A program made the translations under genes and the position numbers. The notes under the pieces are model-generated. The model was not told the DNA's origin, did no database searches, and worked only from the letters and a program-made list of their open reading frames with translations. Shown here piece after piece: positions 8,949-15,851 of a stretch of DNA of 45,777 nt (position 1 is the stretch's first letter; the number at the start of each line of letters is the position of its first letter). The stretch is from Zemynaea arenosa (GTDB taxonomy: Bacteria; Pseudomonadota; Gammaproteobacteria; Burkholderiales; Burkholderiaceae_D). Location of the stretch: positions 1-45,777 of the forward strand of contig NZ_SPVF01000083.1 of assembly GCF_004614185.1 (NCBI RefSeq). Reading direction: 5' to 3'.

Positions 8949-9134
8949 TCACTCCAGCCGCCGCATCAGCAGGCGGATCAGAAGGTCCACTTGCACTTCC
9001 AGCCGGGTGCCCCGTTCGGTCAGGTCGAGTATGCGACTGCCATGAGCGGCGCTGGTCGATGACAGCGAGTCAAGCCGGTCGCTCGTCCGCAAGAAGTCCC
9101 GGATCACGCCAAAAGCTCCATTAAGTACGCCCAT
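8949..9134 (-). CDS. Unrecognised small coiled-coil protein (second of inserted pair)
   Basis: 61 residues, starting [20 protein letters not shown] and ending in [17 protein letters not shown]. It has no signal peptide. Two helical segments are likely: an amphipathic N-terminal helix, and a C-terminal segment with leucine-type heptad spacing and the charged pattern [12 protein letters not shown]. The start overlaps the end of the preceding small gene by 14 bases, which suggests translational coupling; GGGG lies upstream of the ATG. The frame is open further upstream, but that stretch is Ser/Arg/Ala-rich and reads like a shadow of the other gene. I do not recognise the family and assign no function. 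The location, between infC and rpmI, is unusual. Confidence 0.5.
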   Translation of the reverse strand: MGVLNGAFGVIRDFLRTSDRLDSLSSTSAAHGSRILDLTERGTRLEVQVDLLIRLLMRRLE

Positions 9135-9321
9135 GGCGGCCCCAAGCAAGCATCTCGTCGGCGCGGGCGCCGACTTTCCGGCAATGTGCGATCGCCTCGT
9201 CAGCAAGCTCAATGCTTTGCTCCATCGCGCTATTGACCTCCCCGAGCAGTGCTGCGAGCGCCCGCCACTCGGCACGCAAACGCCAAAACGTCCTTTGCAA
9301 GCGCAGGATCGAATGCCGCAT
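9121..9321 (-). CDS. Unrecognised small helical protein (first of inserted pair)
   Basis: 66 residues beginning MRHSILRLQRTFWRLRAEWRA, predicted wholly helical, with a basic N-terminus and an acidic middle (MEQSIELADEAIAHC). The strongest evidence for a real gene is a near-perfect Shine-Dalgarno site, AAAGGAGGT, 4 bases before the ATG. Codon use is less G/C-biased than in its neighbours (TTG, CAA, ATT, GCT), consistent with acquired DNA. It lies behind the infC terminator and overlaps the next small gene. A cytosolic, possibly membrane- or nucleic-acid-associated partner protein is conceivable, but I recognise no family and make no functional call. Confidence 0.55.
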   Translation of the reverse strand: MRHSILRLQRTFWRLRAEWRALAALLGEVNSAMEQSIELADEAIAHCRKVGARADEMLAWGRHGRT

Positions 9322-9370
9322 GACCACCTCCTTTAAATGAGATTGGACCGTTCGCAGCCGACGAGGTTCA

Positions 9371-9404
9371 AAAAACAAAAGGCAGACCGGAGTCTGCCTT
9401 TTTT
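9371..9404 (-). terminator. Intrinsic terminator after infC
   Basis: The stem is GGCAGAC (9381-9387) with GTCTGCC (9392-9398) around a 4-base loop. On the minus strand it is followed by TTTT, then G and a T-rich run. A-runs on one side and T-runs on the other make it potentially bidirectional. It separates thrS-infC from the inserted small genes and rpmI. Confidence 0.85.
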
Positions 9405-9422
9405 GCTGAGCCGGAGGACGGC

Positions 9423-9947
9423 TTATTTCTTCTTCTTGGGCGCCAGGATCATGACCATCTGGCGGCCTTCCATCTTGGGGAACTGCTCGACCTGGCCGTG
9501 CGCGTCGAGGTCGGTGCGCAGGCGCTCGAGCATGCGCATGCCGATATCCTGGTGCGCCATCTCGCGCCCGCGGAAGCGCAGCGTGATCTTGGTCTTGTCG
9601 CCTTCTTCCAGGAACCGCACCAGATTGCGCAGCTTGATATTGTAGTCACCGTCATCAGTACCGGGACGGAATTTGACTTCCTTCACCGAGATGACCTTCT
9701 GCTTCGCCTTGGCTTCGTGGGCCTTCTTCTGTTCCGCGTACTTGAACTTGCCGTAGTCCATCAGACGGCATACGGGTGGATTCGCGGTCGGAGCGATTTC
9801 CACCAAGTCCACGTTCGCCTCTTCCGCGAGACGGAACGCTTCGGCCAGGCTCACGATGCCCAGCGGCTCATTGTCGACCCCGTTCAAACGCATTTCGGGG
9901 ACGGTGATTTCGCCATTGATGCGATGCGACGACTTATCAGTAGCTAT
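9423..9947 (-). CDS. infC: Translation initiation factor IF-3 with ATA start
   Basis: A 174-residue factor that binds the 30S subunit, prevents premature 50S joining and checks the initiator tRNA and start codon. The N-terminal domain ([30 protein letters not shown], then [16 protein letters not shown]) and C-terminal domain ([41 protein letters not shown]) are complete. An ATG at 9893 would remove the first 18 conserved residues. Upstream, in frame, lies ATA (9945-9947) with AAGGA placed 7 bases before it, giving [16 protein letters not shown]-3 genes are known for AUU-class start codons used in autoregulation, so ATA is the likely start. It follows thrS by 75 bases. Confidence 0.95.
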   Translation of the reverse strand: MATDKSSHRINGEITVPEMRLNGVDNEPLGIVSLAEAFRLAEEANVDLVEIAPTANPPVCRLMDYGKFKYAEQKKAHEAKAKQKVISVKEVKFRPGTDDGDYNIKLRNLVRFLEEGDKTKITLRFRGREMAHQDIGMRMLERLRTDLDAHGQVEQFPKMEGRQMVMILAPKKKK

Positions 9948-10022
9948 GGTTTTTCCTTTTAAAGTCTGAAGAATCGGGCCGTCTGGTCAAAAGACACCGG
10001 GCCCGGCACGCGATACAGTCTA

Positions 10023-11930
10023 TCACGCCTTGGATTCGAGCTCCTGCTTGAGGCGCTCCAACAGTGCGTCGACGCTCATGGTACCCAGGTCGACGTTGCC
10101 GCGGGCACGAACCGCCACGGTGTTGGCATCCCGCTCCTTGTCACCCACCACCAGGATGTATGGCAATTTTTGGACGGAATGTTCACGTATTTTATAAGTA
10201 ATCTTCTCGTTCCGCAAATCAGCGTGGACGCGGAAACCGGCCCGCCGTAGCTGGTCCGCCACGGTTTTGACGTAGTCCGCCTGCGCGTCCGAGATGTTCA
10301 GGATCGCGATCTGCACCGGTGCCAGCCACAGCGGCATGGCGCCCGCGAAGTTCTCGATCAGGATGCCGATGAAGCGCTCCAGCGACCCCACCACCGCGCG
10401 GTGCAGCATCACCGGAATCTTGCGGGTGTTGTCATCCGCCACGTACTCGGCTTCCAAACGCTGGGGCATGAAGAAGTCGACCTGCATGGTGCCCACCTGC
10501 CACGGACGGCCCAGGCTGTCCTTCAGGTGATACTCGATCTTCGGCCCGTAGAACGCGCCCTCGCCCGGCAGCTCGGTCCAGCTCACGCCGCAGGAGCGCA
10601 GCGCCGAACGCAGCGCTTCTTCCGCGCGGTCCCAGGTCTCGTCCGTGCCGATCCGGTTGTCCGGACGCAGCGCGATCTTGACGTCGATGTTCTGGAACTG
10701 GAAGTCCTCGTACACCTTCATCGCCTGCGCATGGAAGGCCACCACTTCGGAGGCGATCTGGTCTTCCGTACAGAAGATGTGGCCGTCATCCTGGGTGAAG
10801 CCGCGCACGCGCATCAGGCCGTGCAGCGCGCCTGACGGCTCGTTGCGGTGGCACTGGCCGAACTCGCCGAAGCGCAGCGGCAGGTCGCGGTACGAGCGCA
10901 GGCCGCTGTTGTAGATCTGGATGTGGCCCGGGCAGTTCATCGGCTTGAGCGCATAGGCGCGGTTTTCCGATTCCGTGGTGAACATGTTGTCGCGGTAGTT
11001 GGCCCAGTGGCCGGTCTTTTCCCACAGCGAACGGTCCAGGATCTGCGGCGCCTTCACTTCGTTGTAGCCGGACTCCTGGTACACGCGGCGCATGTACTGC
11101 TCCACCTGCTGCCAGATGGTCCAGCCCTTCGGATGCCAGAAGATCAGGCCCGGCGCCTCTTCCTGGAAATGGAACAGGTCCAGCTGCTTGCCCAGCTTGC
11201 GGTGATCGCGCTTCTCAGCCTCCTCCAGCATGTGCAGGTATTGCTCCTGGTCTTCCTTCCTGGTCCAGGCGGTGCCGTAGATCCGCTGCAGCATCTCGTT
11301 GCTGGAGTCGCCACGCCAGTAGGCGCCGGCTACCTTCATCAGCTTGAACACCTTCAGCTTGCCGGTCGAGGGCACGTGCGGCCCGCGGCACAGGTCGGTG
11401 AAATTGCCTTCGGCGTACAGCGAGACGTCCTCATTGGCCGGGATCGAGCTGATGATCTCGGCCTTGTAGTCTTCCTTGATCGACTTGAAGTAGGCCACGG
11501 CCTCGTCGCGCGGCAGCACGGTGCGGGTGACCGGCTCATCCTTCTTGGCCAGCTCGGCCATCTTCTTTTCGATCGCCGCCAGGTCGTCCGGCGTGAACGG
11601 GCGCTTGTACGAGAAGTCGTAGTAGAAGCCGTTCTCGATCACCGGGCCGATGGTCACTTGCGCTTCCGGGAACAGTTCCTTGACCGCATAGGCCAGCAGG
11701 TGGGCGGTCGAGTGGCGGATCACGTCCAGGCCCTCGGGGTCCTTGTCGGTGACGATGGCCAGGGCGACATCCTTGTCGATCAGGTGCGAGGTGTCGACCA
11801 CCTTGCCATCGACCTTGCCGGCCAGCGCGGCCTTCGCCAGGCTGGGGGCGATGCTTTGGGCCACCTGGGCCACCGTCAGCGGCGCCTCGAACTGGCGCTG
11901 CGAACCATCGGGAAGTCGGACTGAAATCAT
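10023..11930 (-). CDS. thrS: Threonine--tRNA ligase
   Basis: A 635-residue enzyme that charges tRNA-Thr. It contains an N-terminal TGS domain ([20 protein letters not shown]), an editing domain with HSTAHLL and CRGPH zinc-type motifs, the class II catalytic core ([55 protein letters not shown]) and a C-terminal anticodon-binding domain ([27 protein letters not shown]). I prefer the ATG at 11930 because GGAG lies 7 bases before it and homologues begin at this point. An ATG at 11942 would add four residues. The leader upstream carries a Thr-rich peptide frame and a terminator, which suggests control by threonyl-tRNA supply. Confidence 0.97.
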   Translation of the reverse strand: MISVRLPDGSQRQFEAPLTVAQVAQSIAPSLAKAALAGKVDGKVVDTSHLIDKDVALAIVTDKDPEGLDVIRHSTAHLLAYAVKELFPEAQVTIGPVIENGFYYDFSYKRPFTPDDLAAIEKKMAELAKKDEPVTRTVLPRDEAVAYFKSIKEDYKAEIISSIPANEDVSLYAEGNFTDLCRGPHVPSTGKLKVFKLMKVAGAYWRGDSSNEMLQRIYGTAWTRKEDQEQYLHMLEEAEKRDHRKLGKQLDLFHFQEEAPGLIFWHPKGWTIWQQVEQYMRRVYQESGYNEVKAPQILDRSLWEKTGHWANYRDNMFTTESENRAYALKPMNCPGHIQIYNSGLRSYRDLPLRFGEFGQCHRNEPSGALHGLMRVRGFTQDDGHIFCTEDQIASEVVAFHAQAMKVYEDFQFQNIDVKIALRPDNRIGTDETWDRAEEALRSALRSCGVSWTELPGEGAFYGPKIEYHLKDSLGRPWQVGTMQVDFFMPQRLEAEYVADDNTRKIPVMLHRAVVGSLERFIGILIENFAGAMPLWLAPVQIAILNISDAQADYVKTVADQLRRAGFRVHADLRNEKITYKIREHSVQKLPYILVVGDKERDANTVAVRARGNVDLGTMSVDALLERLKQELESKA

Positions 11931-11990
11931 TATCTGCTCCATGCTGCCGGCGGCGGGCCGGCGCGTAACTCACATCAAAAAGAATTCGGG

Positions 11991-12024
11991 TAAAAAAAAA
12001 ACGCGGCCACCAGCCGCGTTTTCT
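11991..12024 (-). terminator. Terminator hairpin of the thrS leader attenuator
   Basis: On the minus strand ACGCGGC (12019-12013) pairs with GCCGCGT (12007-12001) around a 5-base loop, followed by nine T residues (12000-11992). It lies between the leader peptide frame and thrS, about 60 bases before the thrS start. The loop and flanking bases TGGTGG are complementary to CCACCA within the Thr codons of the leader. Confidence 0.85.
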
Positions 12025-12055
12025 TCAAGTTCGAAAGACGAACAGATCCACCCGA

Positions 12056-12100
12056 CTAGTGTCGATTCAACTCCATCGTGGTGGTAGTTCGCGGTGTCAT
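12056..12100 (-). CDS. thrS leader peptide with Thr codon run (attenuator)
   Basis: A 14-codon frame, MTPRTTTTMELNRH, with five Thr in the first eight residues and four in a row (ACT ACC ACC ACG), ending in TAG at 12056-12058. AAAGG lies 10 bases before the ATG. It starts about 40 bases after a strong extended -10 element, and the thrS terminator hairpin follows about 37 bases after its stop. This is the layout of amino-acid operon attenuators: a ribosome stalling at uncharged-Thr codons would change downstream RNA folding and let transcription reach thrS. Function is inferred from layout. The exact antiterminator pairing was not resolved by eye. Confidence 0.75.
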   Translation of the reverse strand: MTPRTTTTMELNRH

Positions 12101-12147
12101 AACCGTCGTGCCTTTCTCGCTCTTACTGAAGATTCACAGGAATCCCG

Positions 12148-12156
12148 ATCATACCA
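12148..12156 (-). promoter_or_regulatory. Extended -10 element of the thrS promoter
   Basis: TGGTATGAT on the minus strand, a TG-extended -10 with five of six matches to TATAAT. It lies just downstream of the tRNA-Val terminator. Transcription would start near 12141, about 40 bases before the leader peptide. No good -35 is visible, which an extended -10 can tolerate. Confidence 0.6.
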
Positions 12157-12164
12157 GAATTTGG

Positions 12165-12197
12165 ACGAAAAAAAACCGCCGGCAGTGGGCGGTGTTT
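12165..12197 (-). terminator. Terminator of the tRNA-Val gene
   Basis: ACCGCC (minus strand, 12193-12188) pairs with GGCGGT (12180-12175) around a 7-base loop and is followed by a run of eight T residues. It lies about 30 bases beyond the tRNA 3' end and insulates thrS from tRNA transcription. Confidence 0.8.
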
Positions 12198-12225
12198 TTT
12201 CTCTTCGCATCCAATTCCGAGGAAT

Positions 12226-12302
12226 TGGTAGGCACGATTGGACTCGAACCAACGACCCCTACCATGTCAAGGTAGTGCTCTAACCAGCTGAGCTACGCGC
12301 CT
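12226..12302 (-). tRNA. tRNA-Val (GAC)
   Basis: 77 bases including an encoded 3' CCA. The acceptor arms AGGCGCG and CGTGCCT pair with one G-T. The D arm contains AGCTCAGCTGGTTAGAGC and the T arm has GGTTCGAGTCC. The anticodon stem CTACC/GGTAG encloses the loop TTGACAT, so the anticodon is GAC, reading GUC and GUU valine codons. Confidence 0.97.
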
Positions 12303-12416
12303 AACGAAGAAGCAAAATTATAGACGCTAAATTTCATTTGCGCTAGGGCCTTTTTGAATTTTTTCTCCACGGCGAGATCGCTTACACTGGCGCCTTCCTG
12401 ACATTCCGCCCTGTCC

Positions 12417-13337
12417 ATGCCCCAGTCCGCGCCTTCCACCGACGCCTCCGCCCACCTGCACGCCCACCATGAAGGGGACGCACAGCACGGCCACTATATT
12501 GAGGGCCGCCGTCCCGGCCTGCTCGCGTGGGCACTCGGCCTGACGCTGTTCTTCGCGGGCGTGGAGGTGGTGTTCGGCTTCGTCTCCAATTCGCTCGCGC
12601 TGATTTCCGATGCGGGCCACATGGTGACCGATGCCGCCTCGCTCGGCCTGGCCCTGCTCGCGCAGCTGATCGCGCGCCGTCCGCCCTCCGCGCGCCATTC
12701 GTTCGGCTTCGTGCGCGCCGAGGCGCTGGCCGCCTTCGTCAACGGCCTCGCCATGCTGGCGGTGGTCGGCTGGATCAGCTTCGAGGCCGCGCGCCGCTTT
12801 TCGCACCCGGAACAGGTGGAAGGCGGTACCGTGACCGTGGTCGCCTTCATCGGGCTGCTCATCAACATCGGCGTGGCCTGGTTGCTGTCGCGCGACCAGG
12901 GCAGCGTGAACACGCGCGCCGCGCTAGTGCACGTCATGGGCGACCTGCTCGGCTCCGTGGCCGCGCTGGCCGCGGGCCTGGTGATCTCGTACACCGGCTG
13001 GTATCGCATCGACCCGATCCTGTCGGTGCTGGTGGCGCTGCTGATCCTGCGCTCGACCTTCGGCGTGCTGCGCGACTCCTATCACTTCCTGATGGAGGGC
13101 GTACCGCACCACATCGACTACCTGCAGGTCGGCCAGGACCTTGGCCAGGTGCCCGGCGTGGTCTCCGTCCATGACCTGCACGTGTGGGACATGTCGCCCG
13201 GCCAGCCCGCCCTGATCGGCCACCTGGAGATCCGCGACCTGGACGAATGGCCGGCCATCCTGCAGGAGGTGAAGGATGTGCTGCGCACCCGCCACGGCAT
13301 CGACCACATCACCCTGCAGCCGGAAGCGCGCCACTGA
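12417..13337 (+). CDS. Cation diffusion facilitator family efflux transporter (ZitB/CzcD-like)
   Basis: A 306-residue inner-membrane proton-coupled exporter of divalent metal, most often zinc. A His-rich N-terminus (HLHAHHEGDAQHGH) precedes six predicted membrane helices. The metal-site motifs are in helix 2 (SDAGHMVTDA) and helix 5 (HVMGDLLGS), the HxxxD pattern of zinc-transporting members. The cytosolic C-terminal domain (VPGVVSVHDLHVWDMSPGQPALIGHLEI) is the regulatory dimerisation fold. TACACT at 12383-12388 is a reasonable -10, about 30 bases before the ATG. No metal-responsive regulator is adjacent. Substrate is inferred from the motifs. Confidence 0.9.
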   Translation: MPQSAPSTDASAHLHAHHEGDAQHGHYIEGRRPGLLAWALGLTLFFAGVEVVFGFVSNSLALISDAGHMVTDAASLGLALLAQLIARRPPSARHSFGFVRAEALAAFVNGLAMLAVVGWISFEAARRFSHPEQVEGGTVTVVAFIGLLINIGVAWLLSRDQGSVNTRAALVHVMGDLLGSVAALAAGLVISYTGWYRIDPILSVLVALLILRSTFGVLRDSYHFLMEGVPHHIDYLQVGQDLGQVPGVVSVHDLHVWDMSPGQPALIGHLEIRDLDEWPAILQEVKDVLRTRHGIDHITLQPEARH

Positions 13338-13428
13338 GCTGCGCCGGCAGCTGCTGTAGGCCTGCTCCGACTCCAGCACAGCAGGCGCACCGATTCGCGC
13401 GCGGCGGACGCGGCACGATAATCCCCGC

Positions 13429-14343
13429 ATGCCACTCAGCGATGACCTGTACGATTGCCTGATCGTCGGCGGCGGCCCCGGGGGGCTGACCGCCGCGATC
13501 TACCTGTGCCGCTTCCGGCGCAAGGTGGCCCTGGTCGACAAAGGCCACAGCCGCCTCGCGCTGATCCCGACCAGCCATAACTACCCCGGCTTTCCCGAAG
13601 GCGTGCACGGCGAAGACCTGCTCGCGCGCCTGCGCGAGCAATTGGCCCGCTACGAAGGCGAGGTCACGGAGGGCGAAGTCACGTCGTTGGACAAGTCCAG
13701 CGAGGGCTTTGTGGCCGAGTCCAGCGCGGGCCTCATCCGCGCCCGCACCATCCTGCTGGCCACCGGCATCGCCGATGGCGGCATGCCGATGGAAGGCTGG
13801 CGCGACGCGGTCGGCTGCGGCGCCGTGCGCCTGTGCCCCGTGTGCGACGGCTACGACGTCATGGGCCGCAACGTGGCCGTGGTCTCCGGCCAGAAAAACG
13901 CGGTCGGCCACGCGCTGTTCATCCGCTCCTTCGCCGAACACGTCACCCTGTTCGACCGCGAGCGCGAGACCCCGCTCACGGATGCCGAACGCGAACGCCT
14001 GAAGGCCGCGCAGATCCGCCACATCGATTCCCCGCTGGTGGGCGCCACCTTCAACCAGGACAAGAGCATCACCCTGCACACCGAGGACGGCGAGAACTGG
14101 GGCTTCGATGTGCTGTACCCCATGCTCGGCGAGACCGCGCGCTCGGATTTGGCGCTGGCGCTGGGCGCCCAGGTGGCGGACTGCAATGAACTGATCGTGG
14201 ACCACCACCAGCAGACCAGCGTCCCGGGCCTGTTCGCGGTGGGAGATGTGGTGCGGGGCCTGAACCAGATCAGCGTCGCCAACGGCCAGGCGGCCGTCGC
14301 GGCCACCGCCATCCACAACGCCCTGCCCGCGCGCTACGCCTAG
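13429..14343 (+). CDS. Thioredoxin-reductase-like FAD/NAD(P) oxidoreductase
   Basis: A 304-residue flavoprotein of the low-molecular-weight thioredoxin reductase fold. The FAD site GGGPGGLTAA (about 14-23), a redox-type CPVC (Cys136, Cys139) and the C-terminal FAD motif GLFAVGDVVRG are present. The second nucleotide-binding loop reads VVSGQKNAVGHALF rather than the usual GGGDSA, and the basic patch that selects NADPH is replaced by FDRERE. It may therefore use NADH or another partner, and may not reduce thioredoxin. It is probably cytosolic and lies alone on the plus strand. GATAAT ends six bases before the ATG, so a leaderless transcript is possible. The stop overlaps the opposing kinase stop by four bases. 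Confidence 0.82.
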   Translation: MPLSDDLYDCLIVGGGPGGLTAAIYLCRFRRKVALVDKGHSRLALIPTSHNYPGFPEGVHGEDLLARLREQLARYEGEVTEGEVTSLDKSSEGFVAESSAGLIRARTILLATGIADGGMPMEGWRDAVGCGAVRLCPVCDGYDVMGRNVAVVSGQKNAVGHALFIRSFAEHVTLFDRERETPLTDAERERLKAAQIRHIDSPLVGATFNQDKSITLHTEDGENWGFDVLYPMLGETARSDLALALGAQVADCNELIVDHHQQTSVPGLFAVGDVVRGLNQISVANGQAAVAATAIHNALPARYA

Positions 14344-15851
14344 GTGGCGGGAGTCGTCCCCGCCGCCAGTACCTGCATCAGCCGCGCCAGGTCCACCGGC
14401 TTCACGAAATGATGCTGGAAACCCGCTTCACGGGTGCGTTTCCGGTCCTGCTCCTGCCCATAGCCCGTGACGGCGATGAAGGTCGCATCTGCAAGCCGCG
14501 GCAGTACCCGCAGGCGCTTGACCAGCTCCGTGCCCTCCAGGTCCGGCAGACCGATATCGAGCAGGCAGGCATCGAAATCGCGCTCGTGCGCCACGCGTAG
14601 CGCCGCGCTGGCGGAATACTCCACCGTCACGTCGTGCCCGGCCGCCTCCAGGAACATGGACAGGGTCTGCGCCGCGTCCACGTTATCGTCGACCACCAGC
14701 AGCTTGCGGTGCTGGCCCGGCGGCAGCGTGAGCGCGCTGGCCGCGGCCTGCTCGCTGTGGGCGCGTGATACGAGCCGCGGCAGCCGCACGGTGAACCGGC
14801 TGCCCTGCCCCTCCCCCGCACTTTCCACCTCGGCACTGCCGCCATGCAGCTTGACCAGGCTGCGCACCAGCGCCAGGCCGATGCCCAGCCCTCCCTGCGA
14901 GCGGTCAGGGCTGCGCTCCGCCTGGGAGAACAGCTCGAACACGTGCGGCATCAGGCGCGCCGGAATGCCGATCCCGTTGTCCTCCACGGTCAGCGCCACC
15001 TGGCTGTCGTCGGCGCTTAGCGCCAGGGTAATGGAACCGCCCTCCGGCGTGTACTTAGCGGCGTTATTCAGCAGGTTCGCCACGATCTGGATGAGGCGCT
15101 TGGCATCGGCCCGCACCAGCGCCGGCTCCGGCCAGCTGGTGACGGTCAGCCGGTGGCGCCGCCGTTCGATCAGCGGGCGCACCTGCTCCACTGCGTGGGT
15201 CAGCAAGCCGCGTGCGTCGACGTCCGCCATCGCCAGCTCCACCAGCCCGCGCGAGACCCGCGACACATCGAGCAGGTCGTCGATCAGCGCCGTCATGTGC
15301 TTGACCTGGCGTGAGACGATCTCGCTGGTCTGGCGCACCCGGGCCGGATCGGCCGCGGCCAGGCGCAGGATGTCCGCGGCGGCGCTGATCGGCGCCAGCG
15401 GGTTGCGCAGCTCGTGCGCCAGCATGGCCAGGAATTCATCCTTGCGGCGGTCGATATCGCGCATGTCATACTGGCGGCGCCGCGCCCGCAGCGCGGCCTG
15501 CGCGGCGCTGCTCAGGGTCACGCTGTTGACCGGCCGCTCCAGCAGCGTCACATTGCCCAGCTGCGGATAGCTGCGCAGGTGCTCGGCGTTCGGATCGCGC
15601 CGGGTCAGCACGATCACCGGCAGGTCGGACCAGGTGTCCTGCTGCTCCACGTACTGGCTGAGACGCTGGGTGAACTCGCGCGCCAGCACCTCCTCGGCCA
15701 GGATCAGCGCCCCCACGCCCCGTCCCATCTCATCGAGCAGCTGGCTCGGGGTCGTGCACTCCACGCCCTGCATCCCGTTCCGGGCCAGCACGGTGGCGAT
15801 CAGCCGGCCATCCTTGCCGGTGGGCGTGTGGATCAGGATGCGGTGTTCCAT
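14340..15851 (-). CDS. Hybrid histidine kinase with N-terminal pseudo-receiver and C-terminal receiver
   Basis: A 503-residue soluble kinase with no membrane helices. Residues 1-120 have a receiver-like fold, but the acidic pair is replaced (RILIHTPTG) and the phospho-Asp position reads LILAEEVL, so this is a pseudo-receiver. HisKA follows with His146 in AMLAHELRNPLAP, then the ATPase domain (NLLNNAAKYTPEGG, DNGIGIP, GGLGIGLALV). A full C-terminal receiver carries Asp432 in LLDIGLPD and Lys in FVKPVD. Its ATG overlaps the stop of the KaiC-like gene by one base (TGATG), so translation is coupled and the two products probably act together. No output domain is fused, so a further partner is likely. 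Confidence 0.88.
   Translation of the reverse strand: MEHRILIHTPTGKDGRLIATVLARNGMQGVECTTPSQLLDEMGRGVGALILAEEVLAREFTQRLSQYVEQQDTWSDLPVIVLTRRDPNAEHLRSYPQLGNVTLLERPVNSVTLSSAAQAALRARRRQYDMRDIDRRKDEFLAMLAHELRNPLAPISAAADILRLAAADPARVRQTSEIVSRQVKHMTALIDDLLDVSRVSRGLVELAMADVDARGLLTHAVEQVRPLIERRRHRLTVTSWPEPALVRADAKRLIQIVANLLNNAAKYTPEGGSITLALSADDSQVALTVEDNGIGIPARLMPHVFELFSQAERSPDRSQGGLGIGLALVRSLVKLHGGSAEVESAGEGQGSRFTVRLPRLVSRAHSEQAAASALTLPPGQHRKLLVVDDNVDAAQTLSMFLEAAGHDVTVEYSASAALRVAHERDFDACLLDIGLPDLEGTELVKRLRVLPRLADATFIAVTGYGQEQDRKRTREAGFQHHFVKPVDLARLMQVLAAGTTPAT

Noticed and set aside
9135-9275. Longer start for the second small gene between infC and rpmI
   Set aside because: The added 47 residues are Ser/Arg/Ala-rich and overlap the first small gene in another frame; no ribosome site precedes them.
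12026-12164. T-box riboswitch upstream of thrS
   Set aside because: No T-box consensus or specifier stem is visible. The region is better explained by a Thr-rich leader peptide.
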